From the NCBI GenBank assembly GCA_958415625.1, contig CATYZI010000004.1, forward strand, positions 23,318-87,317: a stretch of 64,000 bases of DNA, in the 5' to 3' direction. Source of the DNA: an uncultured Collinsella sp. Lineage in GTDB: Bacteria > Actinomycetota > Coriobacteriia > Coriobacteriales > Coriobacteriaceae. Shown here piece by piece: positions 49,879 through 58,417 of this stretch. The first letter of the stretch is position 1, and each line of letters opens with the position of its first letter. Both the position numbers and the translations under genes were made by a program. The notes under the pieces are model-generated. The model searched no databases. It was given only the letters and a program-made list of their open reading frames with translations, and was not told the origin of the DNA.

Positions 49879-51066
49879 ATGACCGAGCTCCAAGAACTCC
49901 GTCGCTATCGCCGCGATCTCCATCGCATTCCAGAGCTCGATTTCGATCTTCCGCAGACGATCGCCTATATCGAGGGCGTGTTGGCGCCGCTCGCTTGCGA
50001 AGTGACCCATCCGTGCCCCAGCTGCGTCTGTGCTTTCTTCGATGCCGGCACGGGCGCCGCGCATGCCACGGCGATTCGCGCCGACATGGACGCCCTGCCC
50101 ATCGCGGAGGCAACGGGCGCGGCCTTTGCCTCGACGCATCCCGGCAAGATGCACGCCTGCGGGCACGATGGGCACATGGCTATGGCACTTGCTGCGGCAA
50201 CCTACGTTGACCGTACGATTCGCGAGCAGCCGGGTGCCATCAAGCGCAACGTGCTCTTTGTGTTCCAGCCTGCCGAGGAGACGACCGGTGGCGCCAAGAC
50301 AGTTTGTGAGAGTGGGGTGTTTGAGCGCTACGGGGCGGACCGCATCTTCGGGTTCCACGTATGGCCCGACCTGCCTGCGAACACGTTGGCGAGCTGCTCC
50401 GGCCCATTGCTGGCGCGTTCGAGTGAGACACACATTCATATTCACGGGACGAGCATCCATATCGCTAAGACTTATGGCGTTCCGGTCGAGGAGTCGCACG
50501 ATGCGGCGCTGGCGGCTGCCAAGTTCTTGGTTTCCGAGCGCGAGCTCATGGACGAGTTGGGTGTCGACGAGCCCTGCATTGGTAAGTTCGGCCTGCTGCA
50601 GGCCGGCACCGTCTGCAATGCGGTGGCGGGGGAGGCCCATGTTGCCGGCAGCCTACGTGTGTTTACGGACGACATGTTCGACCGGGCGCGCGAAGGAGTG
50701 CGCCGCGTGCTGGACGATGCTTGTGCCGCAACGGGCTGCACGTATGATCTCGACTTTGCCGAGGGCTATCCGCCAGTCGATAACGACCCCGAGTTGTTTG
50801 CCAATGTTGTGCCTGCCTTGCTCGGGCTGCAACTCGTGGATGAGCCGCTGCTAATCGCCGAGGATTTCGCGTTCTATCAGCGCCATCTGCCGGGCGTGTT
50901 TTTCTTGCTGGGCACGGGCGTGCCAGAGGGACAAGAAAACCCGATCGACGCTGATAGCTGCCCAGCCTATGCCACAAGCGCTCTGCATACCGATAGCATG
51001 CTCTTCGACGAGGAAATCCTACTCAAGGGCCTCGATGTCTACAAACGATTGCTTGGCTTGGAGTGA
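49879..51066 (+). CDS. M20 family amidohydrolase, possible N-acetyl-LL-DAP deacetylase
   Basis: 395 aa from ATG 49879 (AAGGGA upstream). Two-metal site residues: ATAIRADMDALPIAEATG, HPGKMHACGHDGHMAMALAA (Cys and His ligands), FVFQPAEETTGGAKT (Glu base and Glu ligand), FHVWPDLP and a late EDFAFYQRHLPGVFFLLGTG with final THSALHTD-like NYATSALHTDSM block. The family removes acyl groups from amino acids. Adjacency to lysA-dapA-dapB-dapH and the acetyl route makes N-acetyldiaminopimelate the leading substrate guess; peptide or indole conjugates are alternatives. Confidence 0.8.
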   Translation: MTELQELRRYRRDLHRIPELDFDLPQTIAYIEGVLAPLACEVTHPCPSCVCAFFDAGTGAAHATAIRADMDALPIAEATGAAFASTHPGKMHACGHDGHMAMALAAATYVDRTIREQPGAIKRNVLFVFQPAEETTGGAKTVCESGVFERYGADRIFGFHVWPDLPANTLASCSGPLLARSSETHIHIHGTSIHIAKTYGVPVEESHDAALAAAKFLVSERELMDELGVDEPCIGKFGLLQAGTVCNAVAGEAHVAGSLRVFTDDMFDRAREGVRRVLDDACAATGCTYDLDFAEGYPPVDNDPELFANVVPALLGLQLVDEPLLIAEDFAFYQRHLPGVFFLLGTGVPEGQENPIDADSCPAYATSALHTDSMLFDEEILLKGLDVYKRLLGLE

Positions 51067-51068
51067 CG

Positions 51069-51392
51069 ATGGAACGACGCCGACAGTCTGCCGTATATAG
51101 CCCGGGTGGATGCGGGTGTGGCTTGCTACTGCTTCCGGTTATTGCTGTGAGCATTGGCGTGATGTTTGCGCTTGCCGGGGTGGCAGCGGCGGCACTCGTG
51201 TTGCTGATTGTGGCCATCGGCGTGACGGTCTGGCTGTGCCGTTCTCGCGAGCAGCGCCGCGCCGACGGTAAGACCAATGTCGGCTGGGTCGTCTTCCTGA
51301 TCATTGCGTACCTATTGAGCATCAGCTACCTGGTGTTCTTTGTCCTATTGATGATCAGTGCCTTTACCGGGAAATCTGTCATGGTGGGTTGA
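51069..51392 (+). CDS. Small membrane protein
   Basis: 107 aa from ATG 51069, 2 nt after the M20 stop (TTGGAG within that gene's end). An N-terminal GGCGCG segment leads into two closely spaced hydrophobic helices (LLLLPVIAVSIGVMFALAG and AAALVLLIVAIGVTVWLC), an Arg-rich loop, and a third helix near the C-terminus. No family recognised. Coupled to the M20 gene but may have an unrelated function. Confidence 0.6.
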   Translation: MERRRQSAVYSPGGCGCGLLLLPVIAVSIGVMFALAGVAAAALVLLIVAIGVTVWLCRSREQRRADGKTNVGWVVFLIIAYLLSISYLVFFVLLMISAFTGKSVMVG

Positions 51393-51556
51393 TGCGCTGC
51401 CAGCAGACGGTCACGCAAAGTGCGTTTGCTCGGCGCCTGGATAGCTGCATTGGCCGTTTACCGCAACCTTAGCTCTCAGCTAATGAATTCAAGTTCAATC
51501 CTTTCTACGATGTGCTGTGTGCCGGCACGGTAGCCGGATCGTAGGAAGGATGAATA

Positions 51557-52000
51557 ATGGCAAAAGAGGGAAAGAAGCCGATCGGCAAGATTGTCCTAGG
51601 CGTCATCGTGGTGCTGGTTATCGTCGGTGCCGTGGGCTCTATGGGTGGCAATTCAACCGATTCGTCTGCGAGCGATTCGGCAAAACCTGCCGAGGCGACA
51701 CAGCAGGCTGAGGAGCAAAAAGAACCGCAAGAACCGTATACCATTGCTGACGAGGCTGAAGACACCTCCAGTCAGTTCGCCTATAAGATCACGGGTACGC
51801 TGACCAATAACACGGACAAGGAAAAGAGCTACATTCAGATCGAGTACGTTTTGTATGATGCTGATGGCAACCAGGTTGGAACTGCCCTCGCGAACACCAA
51901 TCATCTGAAGGCAGGTGGCTCCTGGAAGTTCGAGGCGCTGGGTACGGTGTCTCCCGACCAGGTTGCTAGCTGGGAGCGTTCGGACGTAAGCGGTTTCTAG
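51557..52000 (+). CDS. FxLYD-domain membrane-anchored protein
   Basis: 147 aa (GTAGGAAGG upstream). An N-terminal helix IGKIVLGVIVVLVIVGAVGSM anchors it; a Ser/Ala/Glu/Gln linker follows. Residues about 75-147 form a small beta-sandwich with IQIEYVLYDADGNQVGTALANT, the FxLYD motif (PF14xxx-type domains of Gram-positive surface proteins). Likely exposed outside the membrane. First of a short run with the HTH protein and kinase. Confidence 0.78.
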   Translation: MAKEGKKPIGKIVLGVIVVLVIVGAVGSMGGNSTDSSASDSAKPAEATQQAEEQKEPQEPYTIADEAEDTSSQFAYKITGTLTNNTDKEKSYIQIEYVLYDADGNQVGTALANTNHLKAGGSWKFEALGTVSPDQVASWERSDVSGF

Positions 52001-52032
52001 CATGTTGCATGCACTGGGGGAGGTGAAGTCGT

Positions 52033-52455
52033 ATGCCCGATAAAAAGCTGACCGAGGAGTTGCTCAATGAGCTTCTCGATGCGCCGAACATCGATGGCTA
52101 TATCAGGGAGCACGACTTTGCCGCCCCGTCGCTTTCGGACTACCTGAAGCAGCTACTGCAGGAAAAGGGCTTGGAGCGCTCGCGCGTGGTTCGTATGGCC
52201 GATCTCAATGAGACCTTTGGCTATCAGATCTTTACCGGTGCGCGTCACCCGAGTCGCAATAAGGTACTGCAGATTGCCTTTGCGATGGCGCTGACGCTCA
52301 AAGAGACTAACCGTGCGCTGACGGCTGCCGGGGTAAGCGTCCTTAACTGCAAGGACCGCCGCGATGCGATTATCATCTTCTGTATCGATCGCGGCTGTAG
52401 TCTCCAAAAGGTCAACGAGGAGCTGTATCGCTTTGGCGAGGAGACGGTGAGTTAG
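52033..52455 (+). CDS. Helix-turn-helix protein paired with a Ser/Thr kinase
   Basis: 140 aa. The segment SDYLKQLLQEKGLERSRVVRMADLNETFGYQIFTGARHPSRNKVLQIAFAMALTLKETNRAL (about 36-96) is an XRE/Cro-like helix-turn-helix with the recognition helix around NETFGYQIFTG. A C-terminal extension (DRRDAIIIFCIDRGCSLQKVNEELYRFG) follows. Comparable small HTH proteins stand next to protein kinase genes in other gut anaerobes, and may be the kinase target. Confidence 0.7.
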   Translation: MPDKKLTEELLNELLDAPNIDGYIREHDFAAPSLSDYLKQLLQEKGLERSRVVRMADLNETFGYQIFTGARHPSRNKVLQIAFAMALTLKETNRALTAAGVSVLNCKDRRDAIIIFCIDRGCSLQKVNEELYRFGEETVS

Positions 52456-52553
52456 CGGCTGATATCTGAGCCGGCGGAGCTGCCGAACAACGATGCAAAC
52501 GAACGGGGCGTGGATGCCATGGGGTGTCTGCGCCCTGCGCTATGATGGAGGCT

Positions 52554-53933
52554 ATGGATACTCAAACCCCCACATATTCCGATGACGAGCTGACCGCAGC
52601 GCTTGCCGAGCACCTGGCGTCGCTCGATTGCGACGACAGCTATCGCGTGGAGCGTGTACTTAAGCGCTCGTCCGTTGAAACAACCGAGCTCGTGTACTTT
52701 GAAGGAACCGGCGGTGGTTCGCTCGGCCCCTTTGTCCGTAAACGCATCGATGCTTCGGCTCAAATCGGCGGGGCATACGAGCGTCTGTTTGCCGCCCAGC
52801 GGGCGGGCAGGCGTTTTGAGCACCTGCCCAGAATCGTCGATTGTCGTCGTGTGGGCGACGAGCTCAACGTGGTTATGGAATACATCGAAGGGGAGACGCT
52901 CGGGGTGCTGGTGGACCGTCTGGGAGCCACCCCCGATTATGCGCGTGAATTGTATCCTGCCCTATGCGATGCCGTGGGCGAGCTCCACGCCGGTTTTGCA
53001 ATGGCGGGGGAGACGTCGGCGCCGGTGATCCATCGCGACCTCAAACCGTCGAATATCATCGTGACGGGTGCGAACTGTACGCTCGATGAGGGCCTGACGT
53101 TTTCGTCGCTAGTGATTATCGATTTGGGAATTGCGCGCGTGTGGCGCGACGGCGCCGATGCCGATACCGTCAAGTTTGGTACGCGGCCCTACGCGCCGCC
53201 CGAGCAGTATGGGTTTGGGCAGACGAGCGTGCGCAGCGATGTGTATGCACTCGGCGCGCTTCTCTTCTTTTGCCTGACGGGGGCCGACCCTAAGCCGGGA
53301 CGCGACATGCACGAACAATGCGAGATGCGCGGCGTTCCTTCTTCTCTGACCGATGTCATTTGCATGGCGATGGCGCTCGACCCAGCCAAGCGTTTTGCGA
53401 GTGCGGAAGCGTTGGGACGGGCGACGCGCACGGCATATGATCTGAGCCGCCCCGTGCGGCCTCCTGCGCCTGCGCCTGTCCGTACTCCGGCATCGGAGGC
53501 GGAGCTGACGCCCCAAGGGCCCCAGAACCCCGCAGGGCTTCCTGGGTCTGCCGCCTCCGCTGCATGCGGTCTGCTCTCTCGCGTTCCGGAGTCTCTGGGG
53601 CGCATTTGGAATACGCTTGTCTGCTTCTCGCTACTTGTGTTCTTTGCCGGAAGTCACTTTGCTGTCTTTCGCCCCACGGGAGCAAACCAAAGCTACCCGA
53701 CGTGGCTTCTCATAATCGAGTATTTTTTCTTTGTCGATGGCCTTATGGTGCTTATGCATTTTGCGCTGCTCGATAAGCGCCGTCTTCGTCGGCGATTCGC
53801 ACTGCTCGACAGCTATCGCGGCAAGAAACTCGCGAAACTCTGGCTCAAGGCATTGAGTGTGCTGCTCCTATGCATGATCGTCATAGTCACGGTTGCCAAT
53901 GCGACCGGCGTCGTCGATACCTCCGCTACCTAA
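52554..53933 (+). CDS. Serine/threonine protein kinase with C-terminal membrane helices
   Basis: 459 aa; ATG 52554 has GGAGG very close, ATGs at 52542/52545 are alternatives. Kinase core about 30-290: LNVVMEYIEGETLGVLVDRL, catalytic loop VIHRDLKPSNIIV, IIDLGIARV (DLG in place of DFG), GTRPYAPPEQYGFGQTSVRSDVYALGALLFFCLTG (P+1 and Asp of subdomain IX). The glycine loop is degenerate. A Pro/Ala linker leads to three hydrophobic segments (LVCFSLLVFFAGSHF, LLIIEYFFFVDGLMVLMHF, LSVLLLCMIVIVTVA). No PASTA domains, so it is not a PknB-type wall sensor. Confidence 0.88.
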   Translation: MDTQTPTYSDDELTAALAEHLASLDCDDSYRVERVLKRSSVETTELVYFEGTGGGSLGPFVRKRIDASAQIGGAYERLFAAQRAGRRFEHLPRIVDCRRVGDELNVVMEYIEGETLGVLVDRLGATPDYARELYPALCDAVGELHAGFAMAGETSAPVIHRDLKPSNIIVTGANCTLDEGLTFSSLVIIDLGIARVWRDGADADTVKFGTRPYAPPEQYGFGQTSVRSDVYALGALLFFCLTGADPKPGRDMHEQCEMRGVPSSLTDVICMAMALDPAKRFASAEALGRATRTAYDLSRPVRPPAPAPVRTPASEAELTPQGPQNPAGLPGSAASAACGLLSRVPESLGRIWNTLVCFSLLVFFAGSHFAVFRPTGANQSYPTWLLIIEYFFFVDGLMVLMHFALLDKRRLRRRFALLDSYRGKKLAKLWLKALSVLLLCMIVIVTVANATGVVDTSAT

Positions 53934-53937
53934 AAGA

Positions 53938-53960
53938 AAAGGGCCCCATTGGGGCCCTTT
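53938..53960. terminator. Bidirectional terminator
   Basis: AAAGGGCCCC-ATT-GGGGCCCTTT, 10 perfect pairs, between the kinase gene and the convergent wall-hydrolase gene. Confidence 0.92.
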
Positions 53961-53970
53961 GCAGTTGCAC

Positions 53971-55104
53971 CTAGATGCGGTTCATCTGAGCGGCGACTTT
54001 GTTGTACCAGTCCTGCCACGTGGGCGGGCAGTACTTTTTGGCCGCTGCCGGGGTAAGGGTGGAGCCGTAGTTGGCGCCCAGATAGGCAACGTGAGCGGAG
54101 ATGCCCTCGCTCCAGCTGCCAAAGCTGCGCCAACCGCCGCCACGGGCACTCCAGCCCCACGCGTTGTAAGAATTGGCGCAATAAGCACCCTTGGTGCTCT
54201 CGATGCAGGCGATGGCGGGGGACCAACGGGGGTCGACACCGGTATTCCAAGCGGCGACGGCAAAGTTATAGCCCTGGCCTGCCATGGGGGAGCCGGCGAG
54301 ATAATTGTCGATGCGGCTCGTCCACTCATTGATGAACGAATCGTAATCGGAGCTACCGGTATTGGCGTTGTTCACCGTGGTGTCGATGGTGGTGTTGGTG
54401 TTGGTGGCCTGGCTGCTGGAATTGCTGCCGCTTACGCCCTCGCCCGAGAGCTTCTCGGCGGCAGCGGCCTTATCGGCCTCAAGCTTGGCAAGTTCGGCGG
54501 CATTTTCCTGCTCGGCTTTTGCCTGCGCCTCGCTGCGGAGCTGCTGGGCCTGAGCCAACGCATCCTCGGCGTTTTTCTGCTCTGCCTCAAGCTGAGACTT
54601 GGCCTGCTGGAGCTCAGCCTTGTTCTGCTCGAGTTCGGTTTGCATGTTATTGAGCTGTTCGATCTCGTCGACGCTCGAGCTCGTGATCTGGTTGGTGTAT
54701 TTGCAGGTCGTGATGAACTCACCCAGGCTCTGCGCGTTGACCAGGAAGCTCACGATGGGGTTGGTGCCCTTCTGATACTTGTACAGATCGCGCATGGCGG
54801 AGCTTGCCTTGGCCTGCTGCTCGGGAAGCTTAGCCTCGATTTCCTCGATGCTTGCCTCATTGGAGTCAATCTGCTTTTGCAGGTCATCGAGTTTGGTGCG
54901 GGCGTCGTTGTAGGCGCTCGTGGCGGCTTCGATCTTCTGCTGGGCTGCGGAAAGCTGGTCCTGCGTTGCCTGCGAGGCGGCATACGCCGCAACGGGGGAG
55001 AGCATCGGCGTGGCCGTCAGCGCAACGGCGAGCGCGGCGCTCGTGATGATACGAGCCGGCTTCGACGCAATGAGCGCTGCGGTGCGATGATTCGAATGCT
55101 GCAT
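53971..55104 (-). CDS. Secreted coiled-coil protein with lysozyme-like C-terminal domain
   Basis: 377 aa from ATG 55104 (AGAGGGA upstream; the TTG at 55119 lacks one). Signal peptide about residues 1-42 ending AAYA. Residues about 45-200 are a PcsB/CwlO-like coiled coil (QATQDQLSAAQQKIEAATSA and the YKYQKGTNPIVSFLVNAQSL segment). A Ser/Thr/Asn linker follows. The last 110 residues (WSPAIACIESTKGAYCANSY, NAWGWSARGGGWRSFGSWSEGI) resemble glucosaminidase/transglycosylase domains, with the Glu of CIES as candidate catalytic residue. Likely a cell-separation wall hydrolase. Confidence 0.82.
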   Translation of the reverse strand: MQHSNHRTAALIASKPARIITSAALAVALTATPMLSPVAAYAASQATQDQLSAAQQKIEAATSAYNDARTKLDDLQKQIDSNEASIEEIEAKLPEQQAKASSAMRDLYKYQKGTNPIVSFLVNAQSLGEFITTCKYTNQITSSSVDEIEQLNNMQTELEQNKAELQQAKSQLEAEQKNAEDALAQAQQLRSEAQAKAEQENAAELAKLEADKAAAAEKLSGEGVSGSNSSSQATNTNTTIDTTVNNANTGSSDYDSFINEWTSRIDNYLAGSPMAGQGYNFAVAAWNTGVDPRWSPAIACIESTKGAYCANSYNAWGWSARGGGWRSFGSWSEGISAHVAYLGANYGSTLTPAAAKKYCPPTWQDWYNKVAAQMNRI

Positions 55105-55167
55105 CCAGTCCCTCTGCAATCAATCGTAGGTTATGGTTCGAACGGTATTCTACTACTGCTTTCGACC

Positions 55168-55211
55168 TCAACTTGAACCTTAAAGGTTCCAAAGGGTCAA
55201 GTTGAACTTGA
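55168..55211. promoter_or_regulatory. Palindrome cluster upstream of the wall-hydrolase gene
   Basis: TCAAGTTGAACTTGA (55197-55211) is a perfect palindrome; TCAACTTGAACC (55168-55179) and a later TTCAACTTTAACG (about 55261) are related half-sites, and GAACC..GGTTC nests between. Together they suggest a multi-site operator for the gene reading leftward from 55104. Confidence 0.4.
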
Positions 55212-55338
55212 GGCTTTGGCTTTGACCTGCAGTTATGATGAATTGTTGAGAAACCATAGAGTTCAACTTTAACGTTACAGAGCCCTGTTTGAGAGGTGTT
55301 TTGGGCTGTAAAAGCTATCTCAACGTGGGGTTTTACAA

Positions 55339-55971
55339 CTACAGCGTGCCCTCCTGACGAGCTTGCTCAATCTCCTCGATGGCCTCGACAGGGGTGAACG
55401 AGCAAGCGCCGTCGCCGAGCTTGACCACCTGGATGTCGTCGCCGATATGGACCTCTCCGCCCTTTAACACCACGCCAAAAACGCCCTCGTGGGGAAAGAT
55501 GCAGTCGCCGGCGAGATAGTAGATGGCACAGCGTGTGTGGCAGACCTTGCCGATTTGGCTGATTTCGACAAGCACCTCGCTGCCAAGCTTGAGCTGCGTG
55601 CCCAAGGGGAGCGAGAGTAGATTGATGCCTTGCGTGGTGAAATTCTCCCCAAAGTCACCCTTGTGCACATCGAGCCCGCGCTCCTGCGCCGTCTGGATGG
55701 ACTCTGCAGCTAAAAAGGAAACCTGGCGGTGCCAATGCCCGGCGTGTGCGTCGGAGGTGAGGCCAAATTGCTCTATAACGGTGTCGTGTCCATCGGCGAC
55801 GGGCGACTTGCGCGTGCCCTTGTGTGCCGACGTGTTGATTGAGACGATGCGGGCGGGCCTGTCGTAGGCATCGTTTGCCGTGCGTAGGGGAACGGCCGTT
55901 TGTGCGCGTTCCGCCAGCTCGCGTTTCGCGGCATTGAGGATAGAGTTATCGGTCGGATGGTCTTGGGGCAC
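55339..55971 (-). CDS. MOSC domain protein
   Basis: 210 aa from GTG 55971 (GAAAGG upstream). The core runs RIVSINTSAHKGTRK, FGLTSDAHAGHWHRQVSFLA, KGDFGENFTTQGINLLSLPLGT and GKVCHTRCAIYYLAGDCIFPHEGVF, with conserved Cys residues as in molybdenum cofactor sulfurase C-terminal domains. MOSC proteins transfer sulfur or bind cofactor and appear in molybdoenzyme or detoxification pathways. No molybdenum genes are adjacent. Confidence 0.85.
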   Translation of the reverse strand: MPQDHPTDNSILNAAKRELAERAQTAVPLRTANDAYDRPARIVSINTSAHKGTRKSPVADGHDTVIEQFGLTSDAHAGHWHRQVSFLAAESIQTAQERGLDVHKGDFGENFTTQGINLLSLPLGTQLKLGSEVLVEISQIGKVCHTRCAIYYLAGDCIFPHEGVFGVVLKGGEVHIGDDIQVVKLGDGACSFTPVEAIEEIEQARQEGTL

Positions 55972-56119
55972 GTGCGCGCCTTTCGTTTGAGGATGTCAAT
56001 ACGCTGAATCCTACAACAATGGTAGGTTCATTGCCCATTGTCATACAACGGTGAGCGCCGTCTTCGTGCTGGCCTTCGTGCCGGACGATTGCGTCGATTG
56101 CCATAGATACGGTGGAGCT

Positions 56120-56149
56120 TTGGGCGCCGGCGGTTTGGCACGCTAGAAT
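56120..56149 (+). promoter_or_regulatory. Candidate promoter of the D-aspartate ligase gene
   Basis: TTGGGC (56120-56125), 18 nt, TAGAAT (56144-56149), 57 nt before the ATG. Confidence 0.45.
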
Positions 56150-56205
56150 AAATCAGTTGCGCAAAGACCGCCCGTTGTGTGGGCAGTTCGTGATAGGAAG
56201 TTTCC

Positions 56206-57462
56206 ATGGCATTGCAGTTTACAGAGCGCGAGTTCATTCCCGTGCTGCTCGGTGGCGACATCAACGCCTATTCGGTGGCGCGCGCCTTCTACGAGGAGTA
56301 CCAGGTCAAGAGTCTGGTCTTTGGCAAGTACCAGACGGGTCCCGCGTACCGCAGCCAGATTATCGACTACACGCCCAACGTTGATATCGATACCATGCCC
56401 GTGATGCTCAGGACCGTCAACGGCATCGCCCAAGCGCATGCCGATAAGACGATTGTCCTTGTGGGCTGTGGCGATAACTATGTTGCCCTCGTGGCTCAGG
56501 CCAAGGATGTCCATGAGTTGGCGGATAACATCGTCGCGCCTTACGCTCCCTATAGCATGCTTGAGCAGTGTCAGAAGAAGGAGATCTTCTACGAGCTGTG
56601 CGAGAAGCATGGCGTGCCCTATCCGCATACCTTTACCTTCACCATGGCGATGCTGAACGCCAAAGGCGAGGCACCTGCCGAAGTGCTCGACCAGATCGAT
56701 TTTCCCTACCCGATGATTCTGAAGCCTTCCGATGGCATCATGTGGTGGCAGCACGAGTTCGAGGGCCAGAAAAAGGCCTATGAGATTGCCGACCGTGCCG
56801 AGCTGGAACAGGTCATTCGCGACTCGTATGCCAGCGGCTACACCGACGACCTGATCTTGCAGGATCGCGTGCCCGGCAACGACGAGTACATGCGCGTGCT
56901 CACCAGTTATTCCGACCGCAACGGCAAGGTGCGCATGATGTGCCTGGGCCATGTGCTGCTCGAGGAGCATCAGCCTCACGGTGTCGGCAACCACGCCTGT
57001 ATCATCACCGAGCCCAATGACGAGCTCATGGGCGGCGTGCGCAAGTTGCTCGAGGACCTTCACTTTGTGGGCTATTCCAACTTTGACGTTAAGTACGACG
57101 AGCGCGACGGCTCGTTTAAGTTCTTCGATTTCAACACGCGCCAAGGTCGCAGCAACTACTACGTCACTAACAGCGGCTTTAACGTTGCCAAGTATGTGGT
57201 GGACGAGTATGTGTTCAACCGCCCGTTTGAGCCGGAGTTTGTGACGGCGCAGGACGAGGCGCTGTGGATGGTCGTCCCCATGGGCGTCGTCGACAAGTAC
57301 GTTAAGGATCCCGAGCTGCGCGCTAAGGTGCATCGCCTGGACAAGGAAGGCAAGGGCGCCGACCCTTCGTTTATGAAGGGCGACTTTGTCTTTAACCGCT
57401 GGCTGCGCATGTGGCACACCAAGCTGCGCCACTTTAAGCTGTTCAAGACGTATTACAAGTAG
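56206..57462 (+). CDS. ATP-grasp ligase, D-aspartate ligase-like
   Basis: 418 aa (AGGAAG upstream). It opens FIPVLLGGDINAYSVARAFYEEYQVK, close to the start I recall for Enterococcus faecium Asl (FVPVLLGSDMNVYGMARSFHEAY). Further shared blocks are KKEIFYELCEKHGVPYPHT, PYPMILKPSDGIMWW, RMMCLGHVLLEEHQPHG and FKFFDFNTRQGRSNYYVT (metal Glu/Asn region; here DFN). Asl joins D-Asp to the side-chain amine of the peptidoglycan stem peptide. The aspartate racemase gene downstream supports this. I recall D-Asp in Collinsella cell walls but cannot confirm it here. Confidence 0.78.
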   Translation: MALQFTEREFIPVLLGGDINAYSVARAFYEEYQVKSLVFGKYQTGPAYRSQIIDYTPNVDIDTMPVMLRTVNGIAQAHADKTIVLVGCGDNYVALVAQAKDVHELADNIVAPYAPYSMLEQCQKKEIFYELCEKHGVPYPHTFTFTMAMLNAKGEAPAEVLDQIDFPYPMILKPSDGIMWWQHEFEGQKKAYEIADRAELEQVIRDSYASGYTDDLILQDRVPGNDEYMRVLTSYSDRNGKVRMMCLGHVLLEEHQPHGVGNHACIITEPNDELMGGVRKLLEDLHFVGYSNFDVKYDERDGSFKFFDFNTRQGRSNYYVTNSGFNVAKYVVDEYVFNRPFEPEFVTAQDEALWMVVPMGVVDKYVKDPELRAKVHRLDKEGKGADPSFMKGDFVFNRWLRMWHTKLRHFKLFKTYYK

Positions 57463-57546
57463 ATGAGTGCGGCGCCCGTCCGGTTTACATCGGGCGGGCG
57501 CGGGTATGATACGCGCAATTGCGCAAGCGTCACCAAGGAGGCGGCG

Positions 57547-58293
57547 ATGGAAAAGCTGGGAGTTATCGGCGGCATGGGCGCCGAGGCCACGTCGTATTAC
57601 TACGACCAGGTAGTGCGTCATACGGCTGCTGCCTGCGATCAGGAACATATCGACATGGTGGTGCTCTCCAAGTCGACCATGCCCGACCGCACGCTTGCCA
57701 TTAAGACCGGCGAGCATGCCAAGCTGCTGGCGACCATGAAAGAGTGCGCCCAGGCACTCGAGTCGCTGGGCTGTGCGCACATTGCCATTCCCTGCAACAC
57801 GTCGCACTACTTCTACGACCAGATCCAGTCGTTTACGAAGGTGCCGATTATTCACATGCCGCGTGAGTCGGTGCGCTATGCCCTTGCGGGTGCGGTGATG
57901 GGGGAGTGCGAGTTCGACCCCAACCTGAGTATGCCGGCCGAGCCGGTGCGTAAGATCGGCATCATGGGCACCGACGGAACCGTGGGCGCGGGCGTCTACG
58001 GCCGCGAATGCGAGGCCGCGGGCGTCGAGGTCGTCTATCCCAGCGAGAAGCGTCAGGCCGATGTGATGTCGCTTATCTACGACGATGTGAAGGCCGGACG
58101 TGAGCCCGATATGGATAAGTTCGACCGCGTGATGTGGGAGTTTGCCCGCAGCGGCTGCGACCGCGTCATCCTGGCCTGCACGGAGCTCTCGGTGCTGCAG
58201 AAGTACCGCGAGATGCCCGAGATTACCCTCGACGCCATGGACGTCCTGGTGCGCGAGTCCATCATTCGCAGCGGCGCCCCCTACCGCCAATAG
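57547..58293 (+). CDS. Aspartate/glutamate racemase family protein
   Basis: 248 aa from ATG 57547 (AAGGAGG upstream; a frame from 57463 is not supported). First active-site Cys in IAIPCNTSHYFYDQI (about residue 83), second in VILACTELSVL (about residue 194), the two-Cys cofactor-free racemase pattern; VIGGMGAEATSYYYDQVV at the start is typical of aspartate racemases. It should supply D-Asp to the ATP-grasp ligase 84 nt upstream for wall cross-bridges. Confidence 0.88.
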   Translation: MEKLGVIGGMGAEATSYYYDQVVRHTAAACDQEHIDMVVLSKSTMPDRTLAIKTGEHAKLLATMKECAQALESLGCAHIAIPCNTSHYFYDQIQSFTKVPIIHMPRESVRYALAGAVMGECEFDPNLSMPAEPVRKIGIMGTDGTVGAGVYGRECEAAGVEVVYPSEKRQADVMSLIYDDVKAGREPDMDKFDRVMWEFARSGCDRVILACTELSVLQKYREMPEITLDAMDVLVRESIIRSGAPYRQ

Positions 58294-58298
58294 CTCTC

Positions 58299-58335
58299 AA
58301 CCTACCAAAAAGGGACAGGTTTATTTTGGTTGGTT
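58299..58335 (+). repeat. GGGACAGGTT-family palindromic repeat
   Basis: AACCTACCAAAA and TTTTGGTTGGTT arms (one mismatch) around AGGGACAGGTTTA; same family as 12226-12305. Confidence 0.6.
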
Positions 58336-58352
58336 TTATCTGGGAAAACAGT

Positions 58353-58389
58353 AAAGGCCTCGGCTCGTTTGGTGCGAGCCGAGGCCTTT
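58353..58389. terminator. Bidirectional terminator
   Basis: AAAGGCCTCGGCTC and its exact complement (14 bp) with a 9-nt loop between the racemase and EcfT genes. Confidence 0.95.
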
Positions 58390-58417
58390 TGCGTGTGCCG
58401 GTTACCGCTGGCGATTG

